Shown: positions 36,524 through 46,193, counted from the first letter of the stretch. The stretch: DNA of 64,000 bases from CAWJMD01 sp963843835 (GCA_963843835.1 CAWJMD010000008.1:186001-250000), one strand, 5' to 3'. Translations and numbers: made by a program. The notes: generated by a model from the sequence alone, not told the origin.

Positions 36524-37544
36524 GCGACCAGGTCAGCAGGTCGTCGAGCGGCCACGTGTTGACCACCCGGTCGGCAGGAACCCCGTGCTCGACGGCGCGG
36601 GCGCAGCCGTGGTCGAGGAAGTCGAGCTGCCCCGGCGCGTGGGCGTCGGAGTCGATGCTCAGCAGGCACCCCAGACCCAGGGCCAGGTCGAGCAGGTCGT
36701 CGGGCGGGTCGCAGCGCTCCGGCCTGCTGTTGATCTCGACAGCGGTGTCGTGCGCCAGGCACGCCTCGAACACGGCCTCGGCGTCGAACACGGACTGCTT
36801 GCGCTGGCCGCGGTCCCCCGTGACGAGGCGACCGGTGCAGTGGCCCAGCACATCGGTGCGCGGGTTGCTCACCGCTGCCACCATCCGACGGGTCATCGCC
36901 GCGCGGTCCATGGCGAGCTTGCTGTGCACGCTCGCCACCACCACGTCGAGCTCGGCGAGCAGGTCGTCCTCCTGGTCGAGGGAGCCGTCGTCGTGGATGT
37001 CCACCTCGATCCCGGTGAGCAGCCGGAAGGGCGCGAGCTGCTCGTTCAGCTCCGCGACGAGGGCGATCTGCTCCCGCAGCCGCTCCGGTGACAGCCCGCG
37101 GGCCACGGTCAGGCGAGGGGAGTGGTCGGTCAGGGCCGCGTACTCGTGCCCCACCTGCACGTAGGCCGCTGCCATCTCGTGGGGTGGGCTCCCCCCGTCA
37201 GTCCAGTTCGAGTGGGTGTGGAGGTCTCCGCGCAGCGCCGAGCGCATCGCCTCACCACCCGTGGCGAGCGGTGCCGAGTCTGCGAGCAGCTCCGTCAGGT
37301 AGGTCGGCTGGCTGCCCGCGGCGGCCTCGGCGGCCACCTTCGCGGTCTTCGGCCCGACCTGAGGCACGTCCGTGAGGGTGCCGCGCTCGGCGCGTCGCAC
37401 CACCTCGTCGGGGTCGAGACCGGCGAGCGCCCAGGCCGCCTTGCGGTACGCCTGGACGCGGTACGTCGACTCCCGTCGCCGCTCGAGCTCGAAGGCGATC
37501 CGCTGCAGGGCCTCGACCGGGTCCACGATGTCCACGCGCACCAT
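36513..37544 (-). CDS. PHP-domain phosphoesterase with N-terminal helix-hairpin-helix region
   Basis: 343 residues. The N-terminal ~85 residues resemble the DNA-polymerase-beta-like 8-kDa/HhH region of PolX (STYRVQAYRKAAWAL, then DVPQVGPKTAKVAAEAA). The PHP domain follows with metal ligands in GDLHTHSNWTDGG, ALTDHSP, GIEVDI, VVASVHSK, EINSRPER and SIDSDAHAP. The polymerase palm itself is absent, so this is a stand-alone HhH-PHP protein, probably a metal-dependent phosphatase or nuclease. The start is ATG 37544. Confidence 0.85.
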   Translation of the reverse strand: MVRVDIVDPVEALQRIAFELERRRESTYRVQAYRKAAWALAGLDPDEVVRRAERGTLTDVPQVGPKTAKVAAEAAAGSQPTYLTELLADSAPLATGGEAMRSALRGDLHTHSNWTDGGSPPHEMAAAYVQVGHEYAALTDHSPRLTVARGLSPERLREQIALVAELNEQLAPFRLLTGIEVDIHDDGSLDQEDDLLAELDVVVASVHSKLAMDRAAMTRRMVAAVSNPRTDVLGHCTGRLVTGDRGQRKQSVFDAEAVFEACLAHDTAVEINSRPERCDPPDDLLDLALGLGCLLSIDSDAHAPGQLDFLDHGCARAVEHGVPADRVVNTWPLDDLLTWSREN

Positions 37545-37632
37545 GGTGCCGTGGCCCGACTAGGCTCGCCACGCGCCGACGGTCACCCCGTCCGGTGGCA
37601 CGCCCCGACCCCTGCCGCGAGGAGCCCCGCAC

Positions 37633-38079
37633 GTGAGCGACCAGCCGACCACCGACCCCATCGAGCGGAGCCTGGTGCTCGTCAAGCCCGACGGGGTCGC
37701 CCGCCGGCTGACCGGCGAGGTGCTGCGCCGTATCGAGGCGAAGGGCTACTCCCTGGTCGCCGCGCAGCTGCGCACCGCGGACGGCGAGCTGCTCGAGCGC
37801 CACTACGCCGAGCACGAGGGCAAGCCCTTCTACGCGCCGCTGGTCGAGTTCATGTCGTCCGGCCCGGTGCTGGCCGTCGTGATCGAGGGCCACCGCTGCA
37901 TCGAGGGGTTCCGCGCGCTCGCCGGTGCTACGGACCCGACGGCCGCGCAGCCGGGCACGATCCGGGGCGACCTGGGACGCGACTGGGGCCTGGACGTGCA
38001 GCAGAACCTCGTGCACGGCAGCGACTCGCCCGAGTCGGCACGGCGCGAGATCGAGATCTGGTTCGGCTCGGACCTCTGA
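37633..38079 (+). CDS. ndk: Nucleoside diphosphate kinase
   Basis: A 148-residue enzyme that transfers phosphate between NTPs and NDPs through a phospho-histidine. The active-site H128 is in NLVHGSDSPESA, with VKPDGVARR near the N-terminus and GTIRGDLG before the active site. The N-terminus is about 10 residues longer than usual. The GTG start at 37633 follows GCGAGGAG. Its placement after folC fits the actinobacterial order. Confidence 0.95.
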   Translation: MSDQPTTDPIERSLVLVKPDGVARRLTGEVLRRIEAKGYSLVAAQLRTADGELLERHYAEHEGKPFYAPLVEFMSSGPVLAVVIEGHRCIEGFRALAGATDPTAAQPGTIRGDLGRDWGLDVQQNLVHGSDSPESARREIEIWFGSDL

Positions 38080-38089
38080 GCACCGGGCG

Positions 38090-38095
38090 TACCCT
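38090..38095 (+). promoter_or_regulatory. -10 box of the radical SAM gene
   Basis: TACCCT lies 38 bp before the ATG at 38133; a GGAAGG ribosome binding site is in the short leader. It is the same hexamer as for ileS and folC. Confidence 0.4.
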
Positions 38096-38132
38096 GGTCG
38101 CTGTCCCCGCACGACGACCGGAAGGCTCCTCC

Positions 38133-40103
38133 ATGCACGGCCAGTCGATCTTCGACCGGCTCGAACCCCTCCTGGCACAGGTCTCGAAGCCGGTGCAGTA
38201 CGTCGGCGGCGAGCTCAACGCCACGGTGAAGGAGTGGGACTGCGGCGGCGACGCCACGGTGCGGTGGTCCCTGATGTACCCGGACGCGTACGAGGTCGGT
38301 GTCCCCAACCAGGGCGTCATGATCCTGTACGAGGTGCTGAACGAGCGCGAGGGCGTACTGGCGGAGCGCACGTACTCCGTGTGGCCCGACCTCGAGGCCC
38401 TGATGCGCGAGCACCAGGTGCCCCAGTTCACGGTCGACTCGCACCGGCCCGTCAGCGACTTCGACGTGCTCGGCGTGTCGTTCTCGACCGAGCTCGGGTA
38501 CACGAACCTGCTCACCGCGCTCGACCTCGCGGGCATCCCGTTGCACGCCGCCGACCGCACCGACGACCAGCCTGTGGTGCTCGCCGGCGGGCACGCCGCG
38601 TTCAACCCGGAGCCGGTGGCCGACTTCATCGACGCCGCCGTGATCGGGGACGGCGAGGAGGCGGTGCTCCTCATCACCGACGCGATCGCGGCCTGGAAGT
38701 CCGAGGGACGTCCGGGTGGGCGCACCGAGCTGCTGGCCCGGCTGGCGCGCACCGGTGGCGTGTACGTGCCGCAGTTCTACGACGTCGACTACCTGCCGGA
38801 CGGTCGGATCCGCAAGGTCGCACCGAACCGACCAGGCGTGCCGTGGCGCGTCAGCAAGCACACGGTCATGGACCTGGACGAGTGGCCCTACCCGAAGCAG
38901 CCGCTGGTACCGCTCGCCGAGAGCGTGCACGAGCGCATGAGCGTGGAGATCTTCCGCGGCTGCACGCGGGGCTGCCGCTTCTGCCAGGCGGGCATGATCA
39001 CGCGACCGGTGCGCGAGCGCTCCATCGAGGGCATCGGCGCGATGGTCGAGAAGGGTCTGGCAGCAACGGGTTTCGAGGAGGTGGGTCTCCTCAGCCTGTC
39101 CAGTGCCGACCACTCCGAGATCGGTGAGGTGACCAAGCAGCTCGCCGACCGCTACGAGGGCACGCAGACGGGTCTCAGCCTGCCGAGCACGCGCGTGGAC
39201 GCCTTCAACATCGACCTGGCGAACGAGCTGTCGCGCAACGGCCGACGGTCCGGCCTCACGTTCGCGCCCGAGGGCGGTAGCGAGCGGATGCGCAAGGTGA
39301 TCAACAAGATGGTCACCGAGGAGGACCTGATCCGCACGGTCGCCACCGCGTACGCGAACGGCTGGCGCCAGGTGAAGCTCTACTTCATGTGCGGACTGCC
39401 GACCGAGACCGACGACGACGTCCTCCAGATCGCGGAGATGGCGAAGAAGGTGATCGCCAAGGGCCGCGAGGTCAGCGGCCAGCGCGACATCCGGTGCACG
39501 GTCAGCATCGGCGGTTTCGTGCCCAAGCCGCACACCCCGTTCCAGTGGGCGTCGCAGCTCGATCATGAGACGACGGACGCGCGGCTGGCGAAGCTGCGTG
39601 ACGCGATCCGGTCCGACAAGAAGTACAGCCGGGCGATCGGCTTCCGGTACCACGACGGTAAGCCGGGCATCGTCGAGGGACTGCTCTCGCGGGGCGACCG
39701 CCGCGTCGGTCGGGTCATCGAGGCGGTCTGGCGCGCCGGCGGCCGGTTCGACGGCTGGAGCGAGCACTTCTCGTTCGACCGGTGGATGGCGTGCGCCGGG
39801 ACGGCCCTGGCCGAGCAAGGTCTGGACGTCGACTGGTACACCACGCGCGAGCGGGACTTCGCCGAGGTGTTGCCCTGGGACCACCTGGACTCGGGCCTCG
39901 ACAAGGACTGGCTCTGGGAGGACTGGCAGGACTCGGTCAACGAGGTCGAGGTCGAGGACTGCCGCTGGACTCCGTGCTTCGACTGCGGTGTCTGCCCGCA
40001 GATGGACACCGAGATCCAGATCGGCCCGACGGGTCGCACGCTGCTGCCGCTGACCGTGCGCGGTGGGGCGACCGGCCGGGAGCGGGTCCTCGAGGGTTCC
40101 TGA
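38133..40103 (+). CDS. TIGR03960 B12-binding-type radical SAM protein
   Basis: 656 residues. An N-terminal cobalamin-binding-like domain (WSLMYPDAYEVGVPNQG, then VLAGGHAAFNPEPVADFIDAAVIGDGE) is followed by the radical SAM core with C277-x3-C281-x2-C284 in CTRGCRFCQAG. Further conserved stretches are LSLSSADHSEI and TFAPEGGSERMRKVINK, and a C-terminal Cys cluster TPCFDCGVCPQMD. The family is of unknown function. It is usually next to or fused with TIGR03936 (DUF2344), upstream of RNase E/G. Here that partner lies 18 kb away at 58.1 kb. Start ATG 38133. Confidence 0.93.
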   Translation: MHGQSIFDRLEPLLAQVSKPVQYVGGELNATVKEWDCGGDATVRWSLMYPDAYEVGVPNQGVMILYEVLNEREGVLAERTYSVWPDLEALMREHQVPQFTVDSHRPVSDFDVLGVSFSTELGYTNLLTALDLAGIPLHAADRTDDQPVVLAGGHAAFNPEPVADFIDAAVIGDGEEAVLLITDAIAAWKSEGRPGGRTELLARLARTGGVYVPQFYDVDYLPDGRIRKVAPNRPGVPWRVSKHTVMDLDEWPYPKQPLVPLAESVHERMSVEIFRGCTRGCRFCQAGMITRPVRERSIEGIGAMVEKGLAATGFEEVGLLSLSSADHSEIGEVTKQLADRYEGTQTGLSLPSTRVDAFNIDLANELSRNGRRSGLTFAPEGGSERMRKVINKMVTEEDLIRTVATAYANGWRQVKLYFMCGLPTETDDDVLQIAEMAKKVIAKGREVSGQRDIRCTVSIGGFVPKPHTPFQWASQLDHETTDARLAKLRDAIRSDKKYSRAIGFRYHDGKPGIVEGLLSRGDRRVGRVIEAVWRAGGRFDGWSEHFSFDRWMACAGTALAEQGLDVDWYTTRERDFAEVLPWDHLDSGLDKDWLWEDWQDSVNEVEVEDCRWTPCFDCGVCPQMDTEIQIGPTGRTLLPLTVRGGATGRERVLEGS

Positions 40104-40107
40104 GCCT

Positions 40108-40617
40108 GTGCTCGTCGTCATCTCGGGACTGCCCGGCACGGGCAAGTCGGCGGTCGCTGCCTCGGTGGCCGCGGACCTCGGTGCCGTCTACCTGTCGATC
40201 GACCCCATCGAGGACGCGCTCCTCGGCGCCGGTCTCCCGCGGGGGTGGGAGACGGGCGTGGCGTCGTACGAGACTGCGCGGGTAGCGGCGGAGCAGAACC
40301 TCGCTCTGGGGCGGACGGTCGTCGTGGACGCCGTCAACGACAGTGAGCCCGCCAGGGACACGTGGCGCACCGGCGCGGCCCGAACGGGCGCAGGTCTGGT
40401 CTTCGTCCTCCTGACCCTGGACGATCCGAGCGAGCACCGCCGCCGCCTGGAAGGACGAGTCCGCGACCTGACCCACATCCCGGAGCCGACGTGGGACGAG
40501 GTCCAGGAACGGGCGTCGGCGTACGCGCCATGGGACGGCGACTGCCTGCGTCTGGATGCCGCCGAGCCTGTCGATCGGCTGGCACGTGCGATCGTAGGCC
40601 GGCTGCCTGGCCGCTGA
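40108..40617 (+). CDS. P-loop AAA/kinase-like protein
   Basis: 169 residues. Walker A is SGLPGTGKSA at residues 6-15 of the protein starting at GTG 40108. A lid-like Arg-rich helix (EHRRRLEGRVRDL) follows, and there is a Walker-B-like VVVDAVND. This size and layout fit small nucleoside, shikimate or zeta-toxin-like kinases; the acceptor is unknown. It starts 4 bp after the radical SAM stop, so it may be co-translated with it. It is the first gene of the block that separates the radical SAM gene from DUF2344. Confidence 0.8.
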   Translation: MLVVISGLPGTGKSAVAASVAADLGAVYLSIDPIEDALLGAGLPRGWETGVASYETARVAAEQNLALGRTVVVDAVNDSEPARDTWRTGAARTGAGLVFVLLTLDDPSEHRRRLEGRVRDLTHIPEPTWDEVQERASAYAPWDGDCLRLDAAEPVDRLARAIVGRLPGR

Positions 40618-40662
40618 CAGCGGGAACGGTCGGACGTTGGCGGACGAGGATGGGGGCCGCCC

Positions 40663-40668
40663 TACAGT
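40663..40668 (+). promoter_or_regulatory. -10 box of the membrane alpha/beta-hydrolase gene
   Basis: TACAGT ends 6 bp before GTG 40675, again the spacing of a leaderless gene. Confidence 0.45.
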
Positions 40669-40674
40669 GGCTTG

Positions 40675-42387
40675 GTGAGCCCCTATCGCGCAGAGCAGAC
40701 GCCTGGGGTCGCGGCGGACGGGCCCCAGGAGGGGGCTGCGGGCGGTAGAGGGGGCCGGTGGACGTCCCGACTACCCCGTTACGACCTCGCCGGGTGCGCG
40801 GTGGCCCTCGCCTTCTTCTACCTCTCGGTGACCCCCTCGCTCCTCCCGCGGTCGATCCTCATCCAGGGAGTGGTCAGCGGCATCGTCACCGCCGCCGGGT
40901 ACGGGATCGGCGTCCTCGGCTCGTGGGTGGTCCGGCGACTCCTGCGTCGTAAGCGCCCGGCTCCTCCCGCCATGGCGTGGAGGGTACTGGCGGGGTTCGC
41001 GGCAGTCCTGGTCCCTGTCTCCCTGGTCCTGGGGTCGGGTTGGCAGCGGGACCTCCACCTCCTGATGGGCGCGCAGCCGCCCGAGCGCTACGGCTACGCC
41101 GGCGTGCCGCTCCTGGCCGCCGCCGTGGTCCTGGTCGCCGTCGGGTTCGCCAGGGCGCTCCGGTGGGCGAGCCGCATGGTCACGCGCGGCGCAGCCCCCT
41201 GGGTCCCCGCTCCTGTCGCACGGGTCGTCGGCGTCGGTGTCGTTCTCGTGCTGGGGGTGTCGTTGCTCAACGACGTCGTCATCCGTTCGCTGGCGGACGT
41301 CGCTGACGAGTCGTTCAGGAGGATCAACGCCGAGAGCCGTCCGGACACGGCTGCCCCGATCGAGCCGAACCGTTCGGGTTCCCCTGACTCGCTGGTGGCC
41401 TGGGCGTCGCTGGGCAACCAGGGCCGCACCTTCGTGACGCGTGGACCGACTCAGGAGGAGCTGGCCGCGCTCTTCGAGGGTGCCGCGAGGGAGCCGATCA
41501 GGGCGTACGTCGGTGTGGACTCGGCACCCACCAATGCCGAGCGGGCAGCGCTGGCAGTGCAGGAGCTCGAGCGCACCGACGCGTTCTCGCGGGAGGTCCT
41601 GCTCGTGATGACGACGACGGGGACAGGGTGGGTGGATCCGCAGATCGCCGAACCGGTGGAGTACATGTACGGAGGCGACACGGCGATCGTGGCCACCCAG
41701 TACTCCTACCTGCCGAGCTGGCTGTCGTTCGTCGTCGACCTGCCGCGGGCGCGGGAGGCCGGACGCGTGCTGTTCGACGCCGTGTACGAGGTCTGGTCCG
41801 AGCTCCCGGCCGACGACCGGCCACTTCTTCTCGTCGCCGGGGAGAGCCTGGGGTCGTTCGGGGGGGAGTCGGCGTTCAGCGGGAGCGCCGACATGGCCAA
41901 CCGCACCGATGGCGTCCTGTTCGTCGGACCGCCGAACGCCAACCAGCTGTGGTCCGAGTTCACCGCGAACCGCGAGGCCGGGACACCGGAGGTGCGCCCG
42001 ACCTACCGGGACGGCGAGACCGTGCGATTCGCGACCGACCCTGCCAGCCTGGTCGGCGAGGAGGACGGGTGGTCGAACCCCCGCGTGATGTACCTCCAGC
42101 ACGCCTCGGACCCCGTCACGTGGTGGTCGCCCGGACTGCTCCTCAACCGCCCTGACTGGCTTCTCGAGGAGCGGGGGGACGACGTGCTGCCCTCCATGCA
42201 GTGGTACCCACTGGTCACGTTCTGGCAGGTGACGGCCGACATGATCTTCTCGACGAAGGTACCCGCCGGCCACGGGCACAACTACGGAACCGAGCCCACG
42301 GCCGCGTGGGCCGTGATCGCCCCACCGGACGGGTGGACGCCTGCTGACACCGAGGAGCTGCGAGACACGTTGTCACAGGACGACTGA
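40675..42387 (+). CDS. Membrane alpha/beta-hydrolase (Abhydrolase_9 family)
   Basis: About 570 residues. The N-terminal ~200 residues contain about five membrane spans (CAVALAFFYLSVTPSLLP and following), matching the Abhydrolase_9 N-terminal region. The C-terminal domain has the nucleophile elbow GESLGSFGG, the acidic region around LQHASDPVTWW, and the catalytic His in AGHGHNYG. The substrate is not known; such proteins sit in the membrane with the hydrolase domain outside or in the cytosol. The GTG at 40675 (VSPYRAEQ) is preferred over TTG 40672 because of the -10 spacing. Confidence 0.85.
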   Translation: MSPYRAEQTPGVAADGPQEGAAGGRGGRWTSRLPRYDLAGCAVALAFFYLSVTPSLLPRSILIQGVVSGIVTAAGYGIGVLGSWVVRRLLRRKRPAPPAMAWRVLAGFAAVLVPVSLVLGSGWQRDLHLLMGAQPPERYGYAGVPLLAAAVVLVAVGFARALRWASRMVTRGAAPWVPAPVARVVGVGVVLVLGVSLLNDVVIRSLADVADESFRRINAESRPDTAAPIEPNRSGSPDSLVAWASLGNQGRTFVTRGPTQEELAALFEGAAREPIRAYVGVDSAPTNAERAALAVQELERTDAFSREVLLVMTTTGTGWVDPQIAEPVEYMYGGDTAIVATQYSYLPSWLSFVVDLPRAREAGRVLFDAVYEVWSELPADDRPLLLVAGESLGSFGGESAFSGSADMANRTDGVLFVGPPNANQLWSEFTANREAGTPEVRPTYRDGETVRFATDPASLVGEEDGWSNPRVMYLQHASDPVTWWSPGLLLNRPDWLLEERGDDVLPSMQWYPLVTFWQVTADMIFSTKVPAGHGHNYGTEPTAAWAVIAPPDGWTPADTEELRDTLSQDD

Positions 42388-42621
42388 CACGCTCTCGGTG
42401 GCGCCGTCAGTGGTGCATGTGCCGACCGCGGACAGGAGGGCGACGCCGAGGCCGGCGCCGACCTTGACGCCCGTCATGAGGAAACCGGAGGCCATACCGG
42501 CGTGCTGGGGCGGGATGACGGCCATCGCGGTCACTGACACCGGCACGAACACGGCGCGATCCGGACCGGCAGGCGCCCGGGGATGCTGCCCGCGCCGCGA
42601 GGTGGTGTGCCGCGTGCCCAT
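42373..42621 (-). pseudogene. C-terminal fragment of an EmrB/QacA-type MFS transporter
   Basis: The minus-strand frame contains VFVPVSVTAMAVIPPQHAG and MASGFLMTGVKVGAGLGVALLSAVG. This is the well-known segment of 14-TM drug exporters (usually GLASGLLNTxRQ and GGALGVA). Only about 60 residues remain, and no other transporter parts are nearby. It fills the gap between the membrane hydrolase and the lipoprotein gene. Confidence 0.5.
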
Positions 42622-42625
42622 CCGG

Positions 42626-43558
42626 CTACCAGGTCGCCGGGTACGCCGGGACGGCGAGGTCGACCGGGTGGATCTCGCCGTCCTCGGTGCGGAGTGCGAT
42701 ATGGAGCGTCCCTCCCTCGACGAGGTTGTCCGGGCCCCCGAACATGGCTGTCACCGGGCTGGTCTGGCCTGGCGGGAATCCCTGCAGGACGGCGTCTCGT
42801 AGTGGCTGGGGCGTGCCCGAAGGTGTCTCCAGCCAGGCCGCGGACGTCGTCCCGTCCGGGAGCTCGAGCTCGGTGGGCTCGAGCGCACCGTCCGAGTCGT
42901 TGGTGACCGTGAAGTCAACGGCCAAGCCGTCGGCGAGGAAGTCCGGGCACCCGGGGTCGGCGCGCTCCAGGCACGTGACATCGACGAACACCCCGACCGT
43001 GCGGGCGCTGATCGGGCCCGACCGCACGGTCGGCTCCGTCGGCGGCCCGGCCACCCAGCGTTGGATGGGGAAGCCGTTGCGTTCGAAGCTCGCGAGCTTC
43101 CAGCCGTCGTCGGCGCCGGAGAAGCCGAGGTCGGTCATGACGCGCGGGGAAGGGCCGTCGCTGGTCCCCCAGGTGAGCGGGCCGGTGAACCGCACGGTGC
43201 CGTCATCGACGAGGGTAGCCCCACCGGCCTCGGCGCGGGCATTCGGGAACACCTCGTCGGAGCTGCCGCCGGCCGCCCGCGCCAGGTGGTCGGCATGGGT
43301 GAAGAACGCCGCGGCCGCGCCCGTGGAGAGCTTGGCGAGGCGAGCAGGATCGGAACTCTCGAAGGCCGCAGCGACCTCGTCGAAAGCGGTCCGTGCCTGC
43401 TCGATCGCTGCTGCATCACCGGACCGGGGCGTTCCGGGTGCCACCGGAGTCCCTGCACTGCCGGTCCCGCACCCTGCGAGCGCGGTGCCGAGGGCCAGGA
43501 CGAGCGCCCACCCTCGAACGTGCGAGCGACGTCCTGTCGTGAGTATCCGGGTCATCAT
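42626..43558 (-). CDS. Secreted lipoprotein of unknown function
   Basis: About 310 residues. A lipoprotein signal peptide is clear: basic TGRRSHVRG, hydrophobic WALVLALGTA, then lipobox LAGC at about residues 30-33, followed by a Gly/Thr/Pro linker. The mature domain has no motif I recognise. AGGAGGT sits just before ATG-ATG at 43558/43555, and the second ATG has the better spacing. It is probably anchored outside the membrane. It is divergent from the two-component system at 43729. Confidence 0.8.
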   Translation of the reverse strand: MMTRILTTGRRSHVRGWALVLALGTALAGCGTGSAGTPVAPGTPRSGDAAAIEQARTAFDEVAAAFESSDPARLAKLSTGAAAAFFTHADHLARAAGGSSDEVFPNARAEAGGATLVDDGTVRFTGPLTWGTSDGPSPRVMTDLGFSGADDGWKLASFERNGFPIQRWVAGPPTEPTVRSGPISARTVGVFVDVTCLERADPGCPDFLADGLAVDFTVTNDSDGALEPTELELPDGTTSAAWLETPSGTPQPLRDAVLQGFPPGQTSPVTAMFGGPDNLVEGGTLHIALRTEDGEIHPVDLAVPAYPATW

Positions 43559-43728
43559 GCACCTCCTGGTCGACCTCGATGCAATCACCGGACAACGGCG
43601 TCGCACATCAGGGCCAACCCGCGAACAAGACGGCGCCAGCTGGGGGCCAGCCCTCTGGTCGGATCGGTGAGCCTGGACCAGCATGGGGGCATGGGCGCTG
43701 ACCCGCGCGACCGAGGGGGTCGGCCGCA

Positions 43729-45453
43729 GTGAGCCCTCGGGCGCAGCTGGTCACGGTGGTGTGCACCGCGGCGGTGGTGGTGGTGCTCGCCTGGGTGACG
43801 TCGCTCAACCGCCCCGTTCCGCCGCCGGCCTACGAGGTCGTTCCGGTCCTCTTCGCCGGCGCCACCACGGCGATCGGCGGGGTCCTGGTGGGTCGCTGGC
43901 GACCGGGCAACAGGATCGCGTGGATGCTGGTGGCGATCGGACTGCTCATGGCGGTCTCCCTGCTCGCGTACGCCAACCACGCGATCCCGTTCACGGTCGG
44001 CGGCGTGATCGCCGGCACGTACTACGCCGTCGTGATTCACCTCCTGCTCGCGCTGCCGGAGGGTTCGCTGGCCACGCGGGCCGACCGGGTGCTCGTCGGG
44101 CTCGCTTACGCCGACGCGGCCTTGTCGAGCGTGACCCCCAACCTGTTCTTCCGCTGCACGAACCCCTTCGGGCTCGGCTGTCCGGGCAACCTGCTGCTGG
44201 TCCGGGACGACCCGATGCTAGTCGAGCGCCTGGACACGCTGTGGGGAGCCGCGGGCGCCGCCCTCGTGGTGGCGGTCGGGATCCGGTTGGCGCTGCGCTG
44301 GCGACACGCCGGGACCGGGTTGCGGCGGGTCCTCTCCGCTCCGTATGTCGGCGGCGCGCCGGTCCTCTCGGTGGCCGCCGCCGACGCCCTGCAGGTGCTG
44401 GACCGGTACGGAGCGGTCCTCACGCTCCTGCAGCCTCTGGTGCTCTGCCTGCTGCCTGCCGGTGTCCTGCTGGGCGTGCTGCGGAGCCGGGCCAGGTCCG
44501 GCGACGTAGGGTCCCTGGTGCGCGCGGTCGACCTAGGTGGCGCGGTGGCGCGGCTCCAGCTCGAACCGCTTCTCGCTCGTGCCCTGGGAGATCCGACCGC
44601 CCGGCTGCTGACCCCGGAGGCCGCGACGCAGGGCCGCGCGCCCACCCGGGCCCGGGCCGCCGTCACCGCCCACGGTCGGACCCTCGCCGTTCTTGACCAC
44701 GACGGTGTCGCGGACACCGAGCCGGAGGTGCTGGAGGCGGTGCTCGCCACCGCGAGCCTGGCGCTGGAGAACGAGAGGCTGGAGGCGCTGGCCCGCGTTC
44801 AGCTCGACGACGTGCAGGGGTCGCGCCGACGCCTGGTGACCGCCCACCTGGAGGAGCGTCGCCGGCTGGAACGGGACCTGCACGACGGAGCGCAGCAGCG
44901 GCTGGTCACGGCCCGGCTGATGCTGGGCATGGCCCTGGAGCAGCAGGGCGACCCTGCGCTGGTCGCCCAGGCCGCTGGCCTGCTCAACGAGGCCACCGTC
45001 GAGCTGCGTGACCTCGCCCGCGGGGTGCACCCCAGTGTGGTGACCGAGCACGGGCTCGACGGCGCCGTGGAGGCGCTGGCCGAGAGGGCGTCCCTGCCGG
45101 TGGAGGTGCACGGGACCGTGGTACGGCTCCCGGAGCTCTGCGAGGTCACCGCCTACTACGTGGTCGCGGAGGCCTTGGCCAATATCGCCAAGCACGCGCA
45201 CGCCAGCCTGGCCGAGGTGGATCTCACCGTCGACGGCGGGTTTCTCCGGCTTGCAGTGCGGGACGACGGCGTCGGTGGGGCCGCCCCTCGGCGAGGAAGC
45301 GGGCTCTCGGGCCTCCAGGACCGGGTCGAGGCGGCCGGCGGAACCCTCCGACTGCGCTCGGACCCCGGGGCGGGCACGACCCTCGCGGTCGAGCTGCCGC
45401 TCGATCCCAGCGTCGGCCCCGGCCCTGACGATGCCCAGGGACACGCGCGATGA
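43729..45453 (+). CDS. NarL-type sensor histidine kinase
   Basis: 574 residues. The N-terminal ~250 residues contain about seven hydrophobic segments (LVTVVCTAAVVVVLAWVTSL and following) without an extracytoplasmic sensor domain. A GAF-like linker region follows. The HisKA_3 motif EERRRLERDLHDGAQQRLV has phospho-acceptor H385. The ATPase has NIAKHAHASLAEV (N-box) and VRDDGVGGAAPRRGSGLSGLQDRV (G-boxes). The GTG at 43729 has GAGGGGG upstream. It overlaps the response regulator gene by 4 bp, so they form a cognate pair. The signal is unknown. Confidence 0.92.
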   Translation: MSPRAQLVTVVCTAAVVVVLAWVTSLNRPVPPPAYEVVPVLFAGATTAIGGVLVGRWRPGNRIAWMLVAIGLLMAVSLLAYANHAIPFTVGGVIAGTYYAVVIHLLLALPEGSLATRADRVLVGLAYADAALSSVTPNLFFRCTNPFGLGCPGNLLLVRDDPMLVERLDTLWGAAGAALVVAVGIRLALRWRHAGTGLRRVLSAPYVGGAPVLSVAAADALQVLDRYGAVLTLLQPLVLCLLPAGVLLGVLRSRARSGDVGSLVRAVDLGGAVARLQLEPLLARALGDPTARLLTPEAATQGRAPTRARAAVTAHGRTLAVLDHDGVADTEPEVLEAVLATASLALENERLEALARVQLDDVQGSRRRLVTAHLEERRRLERDLHDGAQQRLVTARLMLGMALEQQGDPALVAQAAGLLNEATVELRDLARGVHPSVVTEHGLDGAVEALAERASLPVEVHGTVVRLPELCEVTAYYVVAEALANIAKHAHASLAEVDLTVDGGFLRLAVRDDGVGGAAPRRGSGLSGLQDRVEAAGGTLRLRSDPGAGTTLAVELPLDPSVGPGPDDAQGHAR

Positions 45454-46127
45454 CCGGGATCCGGGTGATCCTGGCCGACGACGTCGTGCTGCTGCGGGCC
45501 GGCCTCGCTCGGCTGTTGAACGACGCGGGCTGCGAGGTCGTCGGAGAGGCGGGCGACGTCGAGGAGCTGATCACCCTCGTGGACACGTTGCGGCCCGATG
45601 TCGTCGTGGTCGACGTGAGGATGCCACCCACCCACACCGTCGAAGGACTGGAGGCGGCTCGGACGATCAGGGCGAGGCATCCCTGGCTCGGCATCCTGAT
45701 CCTGTCGCACCACCTGGAGACCCACAACGCCCTGGAGCTGATCGACCAGTCGACCGGCGGCGTCGGGTACCTGCTCAAGGACAGGGTGGCCGACCCGAGC
45801 GCGTTGGTTGCCGCTGTCCGAGACGTCGCGGAAGGTGGCACGGCGATCGATCCGGAAGTCGTCGCCCTGCTCCTAGGGCGGCGTCGACGGGTCGACCCGC
45901 TGGAGGGGCTGACGTCTCGCGAACGCCAGGTCCTCGCCGCTATGGCGGAGGGTCGGTCCAACCGCGCGATCGCCGAGGTGCTCTCCCTCAGCGTGAAGAC
46001 CGTGGAGAAGCACATTTCCGCGGTGTTCGCCAAGCTGGGCATCGCGGAGGAGCCCGTTCGCCATCGGCGCGTCGCTGCCGTGCTCTCCTTTCTCCGCGCC
46101 GGAGCGGGCGACCGAGCGCTGCCGTGA
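45450..46127 (+). CDS. NarL/FixJ-type response regulator
   Basis: 225 residues. The receiver domain has acidic DD (10-11), phospho-acceptor D55 in VVVVDVRMPP, and K at LLKDRVAD. The C-terminal LuxR helix-turn-helix is LTSRERQVLAAMAEGRSNRAIAEV and KTVEKHISAVFAKLGI. The ATG overlaps the kinase stop (ATGA). The target genes are not indicated; the neighbouring lipoprotein is divergent and could be one. Confidence 0.93.
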   Translation: MTGIRVILADDVVLLRAGLARLLNDAGCEVVGEAGDVEELITLVDTLRPDVVVVDVRMPPTHTVEGLEAARTIRARHPWLGILILSHHLETHNALELIDQSTGGVGYLLKDRVADPSALVAAVRDVAEGGTAIDPEVVALLLGRRRRVDPLEGLTSRERQVLAAMAEGRSNRAIAEVLSLSVKTVEKHISAVFAKLGIAEEPVRHRRVAAVLSFLRAGAGDRALP

Positions 46128-46193
46128 CGGCGCACCCGGGCACAGTGACCAGGGTGCGACGGAGGGGCGTCGTCACCGGCTGCTGCGGCCGGA

